A program made the position numbers and the translations under genes. From assembly GCA_003402345.1 (NCBI GenBank), contig QFXH01000009.1, positions 55,234 through 119,233 on the forward strand: a stretch of DNA of 64,000 nucleotides. The letters are read 5' to 3'. The DNA comes from Candidatus Nitrotoga sp. MKT (lineage in GTDB: Bacteria; Pseudomonadota; Gammaproteobacteria; Burkholderiales; Gallionellaceae). Below are positions 13,034-25,337 of this stretch, piece after piece; position 1 is the first letter of the stretch; every line of letters begins with the position of its first letter. The notes below the pieces were generated by a model that saw only the letters and a list, made by a program, of their open reading frames with translations, did not search any database and was not told the origin of the DNA.

Positions 13034-14389
13034 ATGCAAGACAAAACATTATGGGATTCCTGTCTTCTTTTTTTTGAAGATACACTTACCTCACAACAAT
13101 TTAATTCTTGGATTAAACCCCTTATTTTTGAAATCCAAGGTAATCAAATTACCTTGACTGCGCCTAATAGTTTTACGTTGAAACTCGTACAGGAAAGGTT
13201 TTTACCAGAAATATCCAAGCAAGCAGAATTATTTCTTTCATGCCCTCCACATTTTGAATTACGCACGAAAGATCAGTCTCTCAATTTGCTCCCATCAAAA
13301 CTACCCGTTCCTATACCTAATATTGTTCCATCGGCTGTATCCCAACTTACCCTTAGTAAACACAAAAATCAAAACAAACTTAATCCATTACTATCTTTTG
13401 ATAACTTTGTCACTGGTAAAGCAAACCAATTGGCTCATGCAGCAGCAATACAAGTTGCTGAAACTCCCGGCACAACATACAACCCATTATTTATTTACGG
13501 TGGAGTAGGATTAGGAAAAACTCACTTAATTCAAGCTATTGGAAATCATATAAAGCATGAAAACACACAAGCAAAAATTTGCTATGTTCATGCTACTAAT
13601 TATATTTCAGATGTTGTCCGCGCTTTTCAAACTAAAAAATTTGATGAATTTAAACAATTTTACAATTCATTAGATTTACTATTGATTGATGATATTCAAT
13701 TTATCGCTGATAAAACTGGAACCCAACAAGAATTTTTCTATACTCTCAATTCATTGATTGATGGACATAAACAAGTTGTAATTACCTGCGATACCTTCCC
13801 TAAAGAAATTTCTGGAATGACCCCACGACTTACTTCTCGATTCAGTTGGGGATTAACAGTAGCTGTTGAACCACCTGGTTTAGAAATGCGGGTAGCAATT
13901 TTGCTACAGAAAGCTGCTATTTCTAATAATCCGATCAGTGAAGATGTTGCTTTTTTTATTGCCAAACATATTCGTTCTAATATCCGTGAATTAGAAGGTG
14001 CACTTAAACGTATCGATGCTTATTCTCGATTTCACAAACGTACTATTTCTGTAGAACTTGCAAAGGAAGCACTTAAAGATTTATTAGCTTCTCAAAATAA
14101 ACAAATTTCTATAGAAAATATTCAAAAAACTGTAGCTGATTTTTACCGTATCAAAGTTACTGATCTTCTTTCTAAAAAACGTACACGCTTAATTGCCAGA
14201 CCTCGACAAATCGCAATGTGTTTAGCAAGGGAATTAACACAATTAAGTTTACCCGAAATTGGAACCGCTTTTGGAGGACGTGACCATACAACAGTTATGT
14301 ATGCATGTAAAACCATCGAAAGCTTACGTAATATAGATTCACCTCTTAATGCAGATTTCAATTTACTTAATCAAACATTACGAAATTAA
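13034..14389 (+). CDS. dnaA: Chromosomal replication initiator DnaA
   Basis: DnaA binds DnaA boxes and melts the origin as an ATP-bound filament. The 451-residue protein shows domain I (LWDSCLLFFEDTLTSQQFNSWI), a short linker, an AAA+ domain with Walker A GGVGLGKTH near residue 156 and Walker B LLIDDIQF near 216, and domain IV with GGRDHTTVMYACK near 413 that reads the box. Codon use is strongly A/T-biased (AAA, ATT, TTA dominate), unlike the atp genes to the left. Confidence 0.99.
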   Translation: MQDKTLWDSCLLFFEDTLTSQQFNSWIKPLIFEIQGNQITLTAPNSFTLKLVQERFLPEISKQAELFLSCPPHFELRTKDQSLNLLPSKLPVPIPNIVPSAVSQLTLSKHKNQNKLNPLLSFDNFVTGKANQLAHAAAIQVAETPGTTYNPLFIYGGVGLGKTHLIQAIGNHIKHENTQAKICYVHATNYISDVVRAFQTKKFDEFKQFYNSLDLLLIDDIQFIADKTGTQQEFFYTLNSLIDGHKQVVITCDTFPKEISGMTPRLTSRFSWGLTVAVEPPGLEMRVAILLQKAAISNNPISEDVAFFIAKHIRSNIRELEGALKRIDAYSRFHKRTISVELAKEALKDLLASQNKQISIENIQKTVADFYRIKVTDLLSKKRTRLIARPRQIAMCLARELTQLSLPEIGTAFGGRDHTTVMYACKTIESLRNIDSPLNADFNLLNQTLRN

Positions 14390-14604
14390 TATTCTTAGGT
14401 TAATTTAATTCATATTGTATTTATATTTTGTGAATAACTATTCTGAATAATATTTTTTAAAAAACTATACACAAAAATTATCTTATTCAAATGTACACTT
14501 ATCCACATCTTTTTATAAACTCTAATGTGTTAAAAACAAATACAAATACCAAGTTATTCACTGTATTTAATATTTATTATTGTTATTATTAAGGATATAT
14601 AAGA
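14390..14604. other. dnaA-dnaN intergenic region, best candidate oriC
   Basis: A very AT-rich 215-base spacer with a cluster of DnaA boxes: TTATTCACA on the minus strand at 14429-14437, CTATACACA at 14465-14473 (one mismatch), a perfect TTATCCACA at 14499-14507, and TTATTCACT at 14554-14562 (one mismatch). Long A/T runs around 14440-14465 and 14565-14595 could serve as the unwinding element. Position between dnaA and dnaN is a common oriC site. Confidence 0.7.
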
Positions 14605-15711
14605 ATGTTTATTGAAAAGATTGAAAAAGATAATTTACTAAATTCTCTTCAAAAAATTATTGGAATAGTAGAACGTAAGCAACCTCTTCCAATTTTATCA
14701 AATGTATTAATTGAAAAAACTGGATCAAATATATGTTTTGTAGCAACAGATTTGGAAATTCAAATTTCAACACAATTTACGGATATAAATCAAACAAGCC
14801 CTGATGCAACAATTACCGTAGCTGCTAAAAAATTACAAGAAATTATTAAGGTATTACCCGAGGGAAGTAAAGTTACATTAGATATTCATGAAAATCGTCT
14901 TTTAGTAAAAGTAAATAAAAGTAAATTTACTTTACAAACTTTACCTGCTCAAGATTTTCCAAAAGTTTCAGAACAATTAAAGCAAGCCATAAAAATTAAA
15001 ATTGAACAAAATAAACTTAAAAAATTGTTTGGTATGGTTCAATATGCCATGGCACAACAGGATATTCGTTATTATTTAAATGGAGTTTTATTAGTTATTG
15101 ATGGCTATTTTTTAAAATTAATAGCAACAGATGGACATCGTCTAGCTTATGTTATTACTAAGCTTGATCAAGAATATCCTAAACATGAAATTATTCTGCC
15201 TAGAAAAACAGTTAATGAATTAATTAAACTTTTAACTGAGACAGAAGAAAAAATCACATTTGAATTAGCTGAAAATCAAGTCCGCGCGACTTTTTCAAAT
15301 ATTATTTTAATTTCTAAAGTAATCGATGGAAAATTTCCAGATTATGAACGTGTTATGCCTAATTATATTAACCAACTTACGTTAAATAGAATTGAAATAT
15401 TACAAGCATTACAACGTGCAGCAATATTATCTAATGAAAAATTCAGAGGTGTACATTTTATGTTAACAGAAAAAAATCTGCGCATCATAAGTAATAATAG
15501 CGAACAAGAAGAAGCGCAAGAAGACATGGAAATAGACTATCAAGGAATTGCACTTGATGTTGGTTTTAATGTTAATTACTTAATGGATGGATTAAATAGT
15601 GTTACCACGGAAACAGTGATATTTTCATTTGGTGATGCAAATAGTAGTATTTTGATCACAATTCCAAATAATGAAGAATTTAAGTACGTTGTTATGCCAA
15701 TGCGTATTTGA
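14605..15711 (+). CDS. dnaN: DNA polymerase III beta sliding clamp
   Basis: The 368-residue clamp protein tethers Pol III to DNA. It shows the family start (KDNLLNSLQKIIGIVERKQPLPIL) and the C-terminal end YVVMPMRI, with three repeated clamp domains of about 120 residues. Third codon positions are almost all A or T, and the protein is unusually rich in Lys, Ile and Asn, the most extreme composition in the window. Confidence 0.98.
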   Translation: MFIEKIEKDNLLNSLQKIIGIVERKQPLPILSNVLIEKTGSNICFVATDLEIQISTQFTDINQTSPDATITVAAKKLQEIIKVLPEGSKVTLDIHENRLLVKVNKSKFTLQTLPAQDFPKVSEQLKQAIKIKIEQNKLKKLFGMVQYAMAQQDIRYYLNGVLLVIDGYFLKLIATDGHRLAYVITKLDQEYPKHEIILPRKTVNELIKLLTETEEKITFELAENQVRATFSNIILISKVIDGKFPDYERVMPNYINQLTLNRIEILQALQRAAILSNEKFRGVHFMLTEKNLRIISNNSEQEEAQEDMEIDYQGIALDVGFNVNYLMDGLNSVTTETVIFSFGDANSSILITIPNNEEFKYVVMPMRI

Positions 15712-15812
15712 TAACAAATAAATTTTTAATATTTGATGTATTTAATCGCCTTGTCACAAGCCATTTAAAAAAATGTCGTTCAATGTAAGTAATATTTTGA
15801 ATACATTTTCAA

Positions 15813-15828
15813 TGTTTCACGTGAAACA
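15813..15828. promoter_or_regulatory. parS centromere site
   Basis: The 16-base perfect palindrome TGTTTCACGTGAAACA is identical to the consensus ParB-binding site of bacterial chromosomes. It sits 15 bases before gyrB, between dnaN and gyrB, and about 15 kb from the parB gene at the left edge. Confidence 0.95.
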
Positions 15829-15833
15829 AATGA

Positions 15834-18224
<2,391 letters not shown>

Positions 18225-18620
18225 AATAATATCGATTATTACCCGATAGAATAATTTTAGCCGCGCATCGTCACTAAGAAACAAAGTCTCGGTTTTTGGT
18301 GATTATTTGTAGACTTATTCAATTAACTTAGTTGTATTGATAGGGTGTACATTTTGTTTAAATGGTCCTTTAGCAGGAAACTGCTGCAACTATAAAAGAA
18401 GCCGTGTAATGACAGTAGCGAAATACAACCGATAACATTCGCAACTGCAGGCACAGTAAGATGCTCAAGGGCGATTTAAATAACCATTGGTCAATTAGAC
18501 CGCCTTTGTTACGGTAACTTTAAGCGGCGCTGATCCCCAAGCATAAAACGTGTGATAAAACCCTGAATTGTTCCAATAAAGCCGAGCCCGGCTATTGGTT
18601 TTCAGATAAGGACATTCTCA
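18225..18620. other. gyrB-MOSC intergenic region, no gene seen
   Basis: Nearly 400 bases with stops in all frames. I see no tRNA, no convincing terminator for gyrB, and only a short GC hairpin (AGCCGAGCCCGGCT) near 18582-18595, just before the MOSC gene. It marks the change from the origin cluster to ordinary genes. Confidence 0.5.
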
Positions 18621-19328
18621 ATGAATCATACCGATATACAACTCCGTTCCATTCAGGTCGGCTTACCTAAAACACTGGGTACCCTTAACGCCTCAAACAC
18701 TATGGACCAAGAGTGGACGACCGGCTTCTTCAAGGAAACTGTGCTTGGTCCAGTTTGGGTCGGAACAACTAACTTGGCTGGCGACGGACAAGCCGATCTT
18801 CGCGTCCATGGTGGGCCGGACAAAGCAATCAATGTATATCCGTCTGAACACTATGCATTCTGGCTCGCCGAGCTGGATTGTAAAGAATTGCCGAATGGCG
18901 CGTTCGGAGAAAACTTTACTGTGGCAGGGATATTGGAAACGAAGGCTTGCATCGGTGATATTTTCGAACTGGGTGACGCATTGGTACAGATTTCTCAACC
19001 TCGCCAGCCATGCTGGAAGCTTTCTCGCCGATGGAGGGTTCAGGACTTAGTGGCGCGGGTCGTACGCACGGGCAAGACAGGCTGGTATTTCCGTGTTCTG
19101 CGCGAAGGAAACGTTCAAGCTGGAGCGGCATTGGCCTTGGTGGAACGTCCTTATCCTGAATGGACAGTTGCGACCGCAAACAACGTAATGCTCCATCGCA
19201 AGGAGAATTATATGGATGCACAAGCTCTGGCGGATTGCCCAGCGCTCTCCGGTAGTTGGAAGGCAACCCTGTCCCGGACGACCGCTACTGACGTTGCCGC
19301 TGACACTTCAGCGCGTAATTTTCAATGA
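18621..19328 (+). CDS. MOSC domain protein, YiiM-like
   Basis: A 235-residue protein of the MOSC superfamily, which is related to the C-terminal domain of molybdenum cofactor sulfurases. Visible signatures are ADLRVHGGPDKAINVYPSEHY near residue 60, FGENFTVAGI near 95 and the conserved cysteine in QPRQPCWKL near 130. The extra C-terminal part (from about 170) matches the 3-alpha domain of the YiiM type, which reduces N-hydroxylated compounds such as 6-hydroxylaminopurine. The substrate here is not known. It stands alone between two intergenic regions. Confidence 0.85.
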   Translation: MNHTDIQLRSIQVGLPKTLGTLNASNTMDQEWTTGFFKETVLGPVWVGTTNLAGDGQADLRVHGGPDKAINVYPSEHYAFWLAELDCKELPNGAFGENFTVAGILETKACIGDIFELGDALVQISQPRQPCWKLSRRWRVQDLVARVVRTGKTGWYFRVLREGNVQAGAALALVERPYPEWTVATANNVMLHRKENYMDAQALADCPALSGSWKATLSRTTATDVAADTSARNFQ

Positions 19329-19549
19329 ACGCCTAATTCCATTTAGTCAGGCGCACTCAATATAAGTTAGTCGCGTCGGAACAGGTGTATCGGAATGGAT
19401 CGCTTGCACAGTATTGGATGGAATATGCGCCAGATTGCCGTGGGCGAGAAGAAAGTGGTTGGGAAAGCAGGGATTTTCATGCACAGCCATCCCACATTCC
19501 AACTTGGGAGAAGAGAGGAAGGCTGCTTGATTATTTTATTTTTGTTGCA

Positions 19550-20077
19550 TTAATGCTGCGTTAGTGCACTTATCGCGGCTTGGTAGTCAGGTTCATGTGT
19601 GATGTCGTCCACTAATTCTGCGTGCAACACGTGGTTATTTTCATCCAGTACCAGTACAGCGCGTGCGGTTAAGCCACGTAATATAGAATCAGCAATCTTT
19701 ACGCCGTAGTTCCGCATAAAATCCCGTCCGCGCATCAAGGACAGTGTAGTGACATTGTCCAATCCTTCAGCTACGCAAAAGCGGCTCATGGCAAATGGCA
19801 AATCAGCGGAAATCACCAGCACTACTGTGTTGTCGAGTTTGCTTGCTGTTTCGTTAAATTTGCGCGTAGAAGTGGCGCATACGGCGGTGTCTAAACTAGG
19901 CACAATATTAAGAACCTTGCGCTTGCCGGCAAAGTCTTTTAACGCCATATCCTTCAAGTCTTTGTTCACTAGCGTAAATTCAGGGGCAATTTGACCAACG
20001 GTTGGAAAAGTGCCGAACAACGTAATGGGCGTACCGTTCAAGGTGACAGCAGAGTTAGTTGAAGTTTCATTAGCCAT
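19550..20077 (-). CDS. tpx: Thiol peroxidase Tpx
   Basis: An atypical 2-Cys peroxiredoxin of 175 residues that reduces hydroperoxides using thioredoxin. The peroxidatic Cys67 is in [15 protein letters not shown] and the resolving Cys101 in SRFCVAEGL, both intact. It begins only 26 bases after the gcvP stop, with no hairpin between, so it is probably the last gene of the glycine-cleavage transcript, an unusual partner for this operon. Confidence 0.96.
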   Translation of the reverse strand: MANETSTNSAVTLNGTPITLFGTFPTVGQIAPEFTLVNKDLKDMALKDFAGKRKVLNIVPSLDTAVCATSTRKFNETASKLDNTVVLVISADLPFAMSRFCVAEGLDNVTTLSLMRGRDFMRNYGVKIADSILRGLTARAVLVLDENNHVLHAELVDDITHEPDYQAAISALTQH

Positions 20078-20103
20078 GATTTCTTTCTTCTTGTTAAGGT
20101 GTG

Positions 20104-22974
20104 TTACAGCGCATCATCTGCATACGCTTGTATTGGTGGGCAAGCACAAATCAGATTTTTATCACCACGGACATTGTCTACACGGGCAACACTTGGCCAG
20201 AATTTGTTGTCTTGTACCCACTTTAAGGGATAAACGGCTTTTTCGCGCGAATAACTGTGTTTCCAATTGCTTGTGAGAACTGATTTCGCTGTATGCGGTG
20301 CATTTTTAAGTACGTTATCTTCTTTATCCGCTTTACCTGTAATGACTTCATTAATTTCTTTACGTATAGAAATCATCGCAGAACAAAAACGATCCAATTC
20401 TTCTTTTGATTCACTTTCGGTTGGTTCAATCATTAACGTATCGGCTACCGGGAATGAAACTGTCGGTGCATGATATCCATAATCCATTAATCGCTTTGCA
20501 ATGTCCCCTACTTCGATTCCGGCTTCTTTTTTAAACGCAACGCAGGCTAAAATCATTTCGTGCGCGCAACGTCCATTTGCACCACTATATAAAGTAGGGA
20601 AATGATTTTTTAATGACTCTTTAATGTAGTTGGCATTTAAAATTGCGGTACGTGTTGCTTCGGTAACGCCATCGTTGCCTAACATTTTTATGTATCCATA
20701 AGATATCAATAAAATTAGTGCACTGCCATAAGGCGCTGCGGATACTGCGTGTATGCCGTTCCCTCCCCCAGTTTTTACTAAAGAATGTGAAGGCAAAAAA
20801 GGAGCCAGGTGTTTTGCAACACCAATGGGCCCCATACCTGGGCCGCCGCCGCCATGAGGAATTGCAAAAGTTTTATGTAAATTCAAATGGCAAACATCAG
20901 CGCCAATATTACCGGGGCTGGTTAAGCCCACCTGTGCATTCATGTTGGCGCCATCCATATAAACTTGTCCACCATTCTCATGAATAATGTTGGTAATCTC
21001 GATAATACTTTCTTCGTAAACACCGTGAGTGCTTGGGTATGTAATCATTAAACATGCCAAGTTATCTTTATGTTGAACTGCTTTTTCACGCAATTCATTT
21101 ACATCAATATTTCCTACTTTGTCACATTTCACCAAGACTATCTTCATGCCACACATTGCCGCGCTGGCAGGATTGGTGCCATGTGCCGATGTCGGAATCA
21201 ACGCAATATTTCTGTGCGCATCACCACGTGATTGATGGTATGCCTGAATGACCAGTAATCCGGCATATTCGCCTTGAGCGCCGCTGTTGGGCTGAAAACT
21301 CATTTTTTCGAAACCCGTAATCTCACTTAATGATTTGTCCAGGTCATCGATTATTTCATGGTAACCCGCCGCTTGTTCAACGGGTACAAAGGGGTGGATA
21401 TGGGCAAATTCGGGCCATGTAATAGGCATTAATTCGGAGGCGGCATTTAATTTCATAGTACAAGAGCCTAATGAAATCATTGAATGCGTCAAAGATAAAT
21501 CTTTGTTTTCCAATCGCTTGATATACCGCATCAGCTCAGATTCGGAATGATAAATATTAAATACAGGATGTTGAAGGATAGAAGATTGACGATTTTTGAT
21601 CAAAGATTGTTGATTAAAAATCTGTTCTTCAGTAATTTTAGAAGTGGTTTTGCCAACGGCTTGTGCAAATACATTAATAAGCGCGTTCAAATCATCGGTA
21701 TCGATAGTTTGATCAACAGAAATAGTAACTGCATCATCCGTATAACGGAAATTAATCTGTGCTGCTTCCGCTAATTGCTTAATTTTCGTATTGTCTGTTC
21801 CATTTATTTTGATGGTATCAAAATAAATTTCATCTTCAATGAGATAGCCTAATTTTTTTAACTCGGTTGCCAATGCTATAGCAGTAAAATGTACTTGCTG
21901 TGCAATCCCTTTGAGGCCTTCCGGTCCGTGATATACCGCATACATACTTGCCATAATGGCTAATAATGCTTGCGCGGTACAAATGTTGGAAGTAGCTTTG
22001 TCTCTACGGATGTGTTGTTCGCGCGTTTGTAATGCCATACGTAATGCTTGATTTCCATCCGCATCAATCGAAACACCAATGATACGGCCGGGAATGGATC
22101 GTTTATATTCTTCACGGCAAGCAAAATATGCGGCGTGTGGGCCGCCGTAACCCATGGGGACACCAAAGCGTTGTGTGGAACCAACAACAACATCAGCTCC
22201 CCATTCGCCTGGAGGGGGCAGTAATACTAAACTCAGTATATCGGCTGCTACAGCAATGGTGGTTCCATTTGCTTTTGCTCTTTTTACAAAGTCAGCGTAA
22301 TCGTGAACTTTGCCATCAGCGGTTGGATATTGAAGCAATGCCCCGTAAATACTGCTATCTAACGCTCCGATTTTAAAGTCACCAATCACTAATTCAATTC
22401 CCATTGGGGTTGAACGTGTTTTTAATAAATCGATAGTTTGCGGATAACATTCGTTGGAAACGAAAAACTTGTTCGCTCCATTTTGAATTGCTTCGGGTGT
22501 GCGATTGTTGAACAACATTGCCATTGCTTCAGCTGCTGCGGTGGATTCATCCAGCAATGATGCATTTGCTATTTCCATTCCTGTTAAATCCATAATCATG
22601 GTTTGAAAATTCAACAGTGCCTCTAAACGACCCTGTGAAATCTCTGCCTGATAAGGAGTATAAGCGGTATACCAACCCGGATTTTCTAAAACATTTCGCT
22701 GGATAACAGGGGGAATTATCGTGTTGTAATAACCTAAACCAATATAGGTTTTAAAAATTTTATTCTTTGCCGCAACACCACGTAAATGCTTGTGGTATTG
22801 ATATTCAGTCATCCCAGACAGTAAGTTCAATGGTTTTTTTAAGCGGATCGCAGCAGGAATAGTCTGATCAATTAATTCATCTACAGAACCTGCACCAATT
22901 GTATCAAGCATTGCCTTAACATCATTTTTGCGAGGACCGTTATGGCGGTTTACAAATTTATCGGTTGTAATCAT
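20104..22974 (-). CDS. gcvP: Glycine dehydrogenase (decarboxylating), P protein
   Basis: The P protein decarboxylates glycine with PLP and passes aminomethyl to the lipoyl arm of GcvH. At 956 residues it is the full-length single-chain form. The PLP lysine is in [18 protein letters not shown], near residue 702; the start shows the family RHNGP motif. The wording of many segments (for example [15 protein letters not shown] and [20 protein letters not shown]) reminds me of Bacteroidota GcvP, and codon use is more AT-rich than in gcvT and gcvH. It follows gcvH by 70 bases and lacks a clear ribosome site. Confidence 0.97.
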   Translation of the reverse strand: MITTDKFVNRHNGPRKNDVKAMLDTIGAGSVDELIDQTIPAAIRLKKPLNLLSGMTEYQYHKHLRGVAAKNKIFKTYIGLGYYNTIIPPVIQRNVLENPGWYTAYTPYQAEISQGRLEALLNFQTMIMDLTGMEIANASLLDESTAAAEAMAMLFNNRTPEAIQNGANKFFVSNECYPQTIDLLKTRSTPMGIELVIGDFKIGALDSSIYGALLQYPTADGKVHDYADFVKRAKANGTTIAVAADILSLVLLPPPGEWGADVVVGSTQRFGVPMGYGGPHAAYFACREEYKRSIPGRIIGVSIDADGNQALRMALQTREQHIRRDKATSNICTAQALLAIMASMYAVYHGPEGLKGIAQQVHFTAIALATELKKLGYLIEDEIYFDTIKINGTDNTKIKQLAEAAQINFRYTDDAVTISVDQTIDTDDLNALINVFAQAVGKTTSKITEEQIFNQQSLIKNRQSSILQHPVFNIYHSESELMRYIKRLENKDLSLTHSMISLGSCTMKLNAASELMPITWPEFAHIHPFVPVEQAAGYHEIIDDLDKSLSEITGFEKMSFQPNSGAQGEYAGLLVIQAYHQSRGDAHRNIALIPTSAHGTNPASAAMCGMKIVLVKCDKVGNIDVNELREKAVQHKDNLACLMITYPSTHGVYEESIIEITNIIHENGGQVYMDGANMNAQVGLTSPGNIGADVCHLNLHKTFAIPHGGGGPGMGPIGVAKHLAPFLPSHSLVKTGGGNGIHAVSAAPYGSALILLISYGYIKMLGNDGVTEATRTAILNANYIKESLKNHFPTLYSGANGRCAHEMILACVAFKKEAGIEVGDIAKRLMDYGYHAPTVSFPVADTLMIEPTESESKEELDRFCSAMISIRKEINEVITGKADKEDNVLKNAPHTAKSVLTSNWKHSYSREKAVYPLKWVQDNKFWPSVARVDNVRGDKNLICACPPIQAYADDAL

Positions 22975-23044
22975 TGCTGGCTTTATTTTTAAAGGAGTGT
23001 AAATAGGTATTAGAAGCGGGAGTTATCTCATCGATTACAGCGTC

Positions 23045-23446
23045 TTAATGTGCTTCACTGTCGACTAGCGTCTGATACGCTGCAGCATCCATTAACGCGT
23101 CTACGTCGGCGGCATTATCTGGCTTCATTTTGAACATCCATGCGGAATAAGGATCCTCATTGATCTTTTCTGGCGCATCGCCGAGTTCAGAATTAACCCC
23201 GACCACTACACCAGTAACAGGTGCATAAATGTCAGCCGCAGCCTTTACTGATTCGACTACTGCGCATTCTTCCTTGGCTTTCAGTTGGCGGCCAACTGCT
23301 GGATTTTCCACGAACACCATGTCACCTAGCAGTTCCTGTGCGTGTTGGGTAATGCCGACAGTGATCGTACCGTCGGTCTCTTTTTTGATCCACTCGTGGG
23401 ATGTGGTGTACCTCAGGTTATCTGGCAGATTGTTTGAATTGCTCAT
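23045..23446 (-). CDS. gcvH: Glycine cleavage system H protein
   Basis: The lipoyl carrier of the glycine cleavage system, 133 residues. The lipoylated lysine is Lys68 in [14 protein letters not shown], followed by the expected [13 protein letters not shown] 23446 ([10 protein letters not shown]) is preceded by a strong TTGGAGG ribosome site, so I reject the longer reading from TTG 23461. It lies 25 bases after gcvT. Confidence 0.98.
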   Translation of the reverse strand: MSNSNNLPDNLRYTTSHEWIKKETDGTITVGITQHAQELLGDMVFVENPAVGRQLKAKEECAVVESVKAAADIYAPVTGVVVGVNSELGDAPEKINEDPYSAWMFKMKPDNAADVDALMDAAAYQTLVDSEAH

Positions 23447-23471
23447 GGTTATATCCTCCAATAAAGTTAAA

Positions 23472-24554
23472 TTAGATTAAGCCTTTGCCGTTACGTACGA
23501 ACGGGTATTTCACTACTTTAGCTGCCAGCATTTTATCGCGAATCGCTACCTGCACTATGTCGCCTATTTGCACCGCAGAGGGTATGCGTGCCAAAGCGAT
23601 TGATTGATTCAGTGTGGGTGAAAAACTACCGCTGGTAATTTCGCCGGCGCCATGGTTGCTGTGTACCACTTGGTGGTCACGGAGCACCCCGCGATCCTGT
23701 AAGACAAGGCCGACTAACTTTCGGGTTTTAGGTTTGGTGACGAGCGCAGTTTTACCGATGAAGTCGCGTTCACTCACCAAATCTACCGTCCACGCCAGTC
23801 CGGCTTCCAGTGGGTTTATGGTTTCGTCCATGTCATGACCGTACAGGTTCATTCCGGCTTCCAGACGTAATGTGTCACGTGCGCCTAGCCCGATAGGTTT
23901 CACTCCCGCGTCATTCAGTGTTTGCCAGAAGGAAGGTGCAGCCTTGGCCGGTAGTATGATCTCGAAGCCATCTTCGCCAGTATAGCCAGTCCGGGCGATA
24001 AACATCGAATTGCACTCTACGGCATTGAAGGGTTTGAGCCCTTCCGCCAATTTTTGCGCTTCGGGCAAGGCCTGCCATAGCTTTGCCGCCGCATTGGGTC
24101 CTTGCACCGCGATCATCGCCAGATCATTGCGTGAAGTGATCTGCAATTGTGGCGCGCGGATGGTAGCCTGTTCAATCATCCATGCAATATCCTTATCGGC
24201 TGTACCCGCATTCACGACGATGCGAAACCACATTTCATCCATAAAATACACGATGAGGTCGTCGATCACGCCACCATCTGGACGCAACAGGCAGGAATAC
24301 AGCGCCTTTCCGGAAGATTGCAGTTTGTCCACGTTGTTTGCCAACAGATAACGCAAGAAGTCGCGTACCCCTTCGCCTCTCATATCAACCACTCGCATAT
24401 GCGAGACATCAAACATGCCGGCATCGCAACGTACTTGATGGTGTTCGTCAAGTTGTGAACCGTAATGCAACGGCATATCCCAGCCGCCAAAATCAACCAT
24501 CTTTGCGCCCATTGCGCGGTGTGCTGCATTCAGAGGAGTTTGTTCGAGTGTCAT
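23472..24554 (-). CDS. gcvT: Aminomethyltransferase, T protein
   Basis: GcvT moves the methylene group to tetrahydrofolate and releases ammonia. The 360-residue protein starts [28 protein letters not shown] and carries [13 protein letters not shown], near residue 180, and the C-terminal barrel. The frame stays open upstream to 24698, but that stretch is the riboswitch and terminator, so ATG 24554 is the true start. First gene of gcvTHP-tpx. Confidence 0.98.
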   Translation of the reverse strand: MTLEQTPLNAAHRAMGAKMVDFGGWDMPLHYGSQLDEHHQVRCDAGMFDVSHMRVVDMRGEGVRDFLRYLLANNVDKLQSSGKALYSCLLRPDGGVIDDLIVYFMDEMWFRIVVNAGTADKDIAWMIEQATIRAPQLQITSRNDLAMIAVQGPNAAAKLWQALPEAQKLAEGLKPFNAVECNSMFIARTGYTGEDGFEIILPAKAAPSFWQTLNDAGVKPIGLGARDTLRLEAGMNLYGHDMDETINPLEAGLAWTVDLVSERDFIGKTALVTKPKTRKLVGLVLQDRGVLRDHQVVHSNHGAGEITSGSFSPTLNQSIALARIPSAVQIGDIVQVAIRDKMLAAKVVKYPFVRNGKGLI

Positions 24555-24566
24555 GAGTAATCTTTC

Positions 24567-24605
24567 AAAAAATAAAAAAGGCGAGGCAGGAAGATCTGCC
24601 TCGCC
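24567..24605 (-). terminator. Riboswitch expression platform: intrinsic terminator before gcvT
   Basis: On the minus strand a perfect ten-base stem GGCGAGGCAG / CTGCCTCGCC with a six-base loop is followed by TTTTTTATTTTTT, 13 bases before the gcvT ATG. It directly follows the second glycine aptamer. This is the layout of a transcriptional riboswitch in which glycine binding prevents termination. Confidence 0.92.
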
Positions 24606-24607
24606 CC

Positions 24608-24765
24608 ATCTGTCCTTTTTACCTGAGAGATTACGAATAAATCCGTGTGCCCCTTCGGTGGCTGTGTAAACAGCACTCTCCAGATTTGCCTGTGCCAACA
24701 GTTCTTGAGCCTGAGCGGTTACGGGTGTTGCGCCTTCGGCAATGCGCCTGTACTCACTACTTACT
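24608..24765 (-). promoter_or_regulatory. Tandem glycine riboswitch
   Basis: Read on the minus strand, the 3' aptamer (about 24690-24608) shows the core blocks CTGGAGAGTGCTG, CACCGAAGGGGCA and AATCTCTCAGGTAAAAAGGA, matching the glycine aptamer family. A more divergent 5' aptamer (about 24765-24695) carries TTGCCGAAGGCGCAA and CCGCTCAGGCTCAAGAAC. The two are separated by a short linker, the usual tandem form. It should turn on gcvTHP when glycine is abundant. Confidence 0.94.
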
Positions 24766-24976
24766 AGGCAGCATGTTCTTCCATTGGTTTAAACAGCAGG
24801 TGGTACTATACCGGAATAAGGGGGTGGACGGCAAACAATGCACATAAATTTGCGTGGGGTATTCATTTCAGGGCATAATCCGTGCCCTTATACGTGCGTC
24901 AGCGCATGATGCTTTAATTTATTTAAGCTCTCAATAAGTTTTTAAGTCCTCAATTTTCATGTTTAAGGAAGCCAAA

Positions 24977-25198
24977 ATGAAAACCGACATTCATCCGCAA
25001 TACGATGAGATTGTAGTTACTTGCAGTTGTGGCAACACTTTTAAAACTAGGTCCACAATGGGTAAACCGCTGCATGTGGAAGTTTGCTCGGACTGTCATC
25101 CCTTCTATACTGGCACACAAAAAATCGTGGATACCGCTGGTCGAGTGGAGAGGTTCCGTCAAAAATATGGCAAGCCCGGTGCAAAATCTGCAGCATAA
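24977..25198 (+). CDS. rpmE: 50S ribosomal protein L31
   Basis: A 73-residue L31 of the zinc-binding (C+) type: Cys16, Cys18, Cys37 and Cys40 (VTCSCGN and VCSDCHPF) form the metal site. ATG 24977 is preceded by AAGGAAG; the in-frame ATG at 24959 would add six unconserved residues. Monocistronic, with its own terminator. Confidence 0.97.
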   Translation: MKTDIHPQYDEIVVTCSCGNTFKTRSTMGKPLHVEVCSDCHPFYTGTQKIVDTAGRVERFRQKYGKPGAKSAA

Positions 25199-25224
25199 TG
25201 AAACGGAACGATAAGCAGCAATTG

Positions 25225-25251
25225 AAAGGCAGCGGACGCTGCCTTTTTTGT
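25225..25251 (+). terminator. Intrinsic terminator after rpmE
   Basis: The nine-base stem AAAGGCAGC / GCTGCCTTT with a four-base GGAC loop is followed by a T-rich tail, 27 bases after the rpmE stop. Confidence 0.92.
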
Positions 25252-25337
25252 TTTTAATTTCAAGCAGGGTAGTGGTTACCTGAATGTTCTATCAACCCAC
25301 ACTCGGACAGCGCATCAAGGTCTTGGAATAAGCGCGC

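Noticed and set aside
24555..24698. N-terminal extension of gcvT
   Set aside because: The open frame runs through the riboswitch and terminator; homologues start at ATG 24554.
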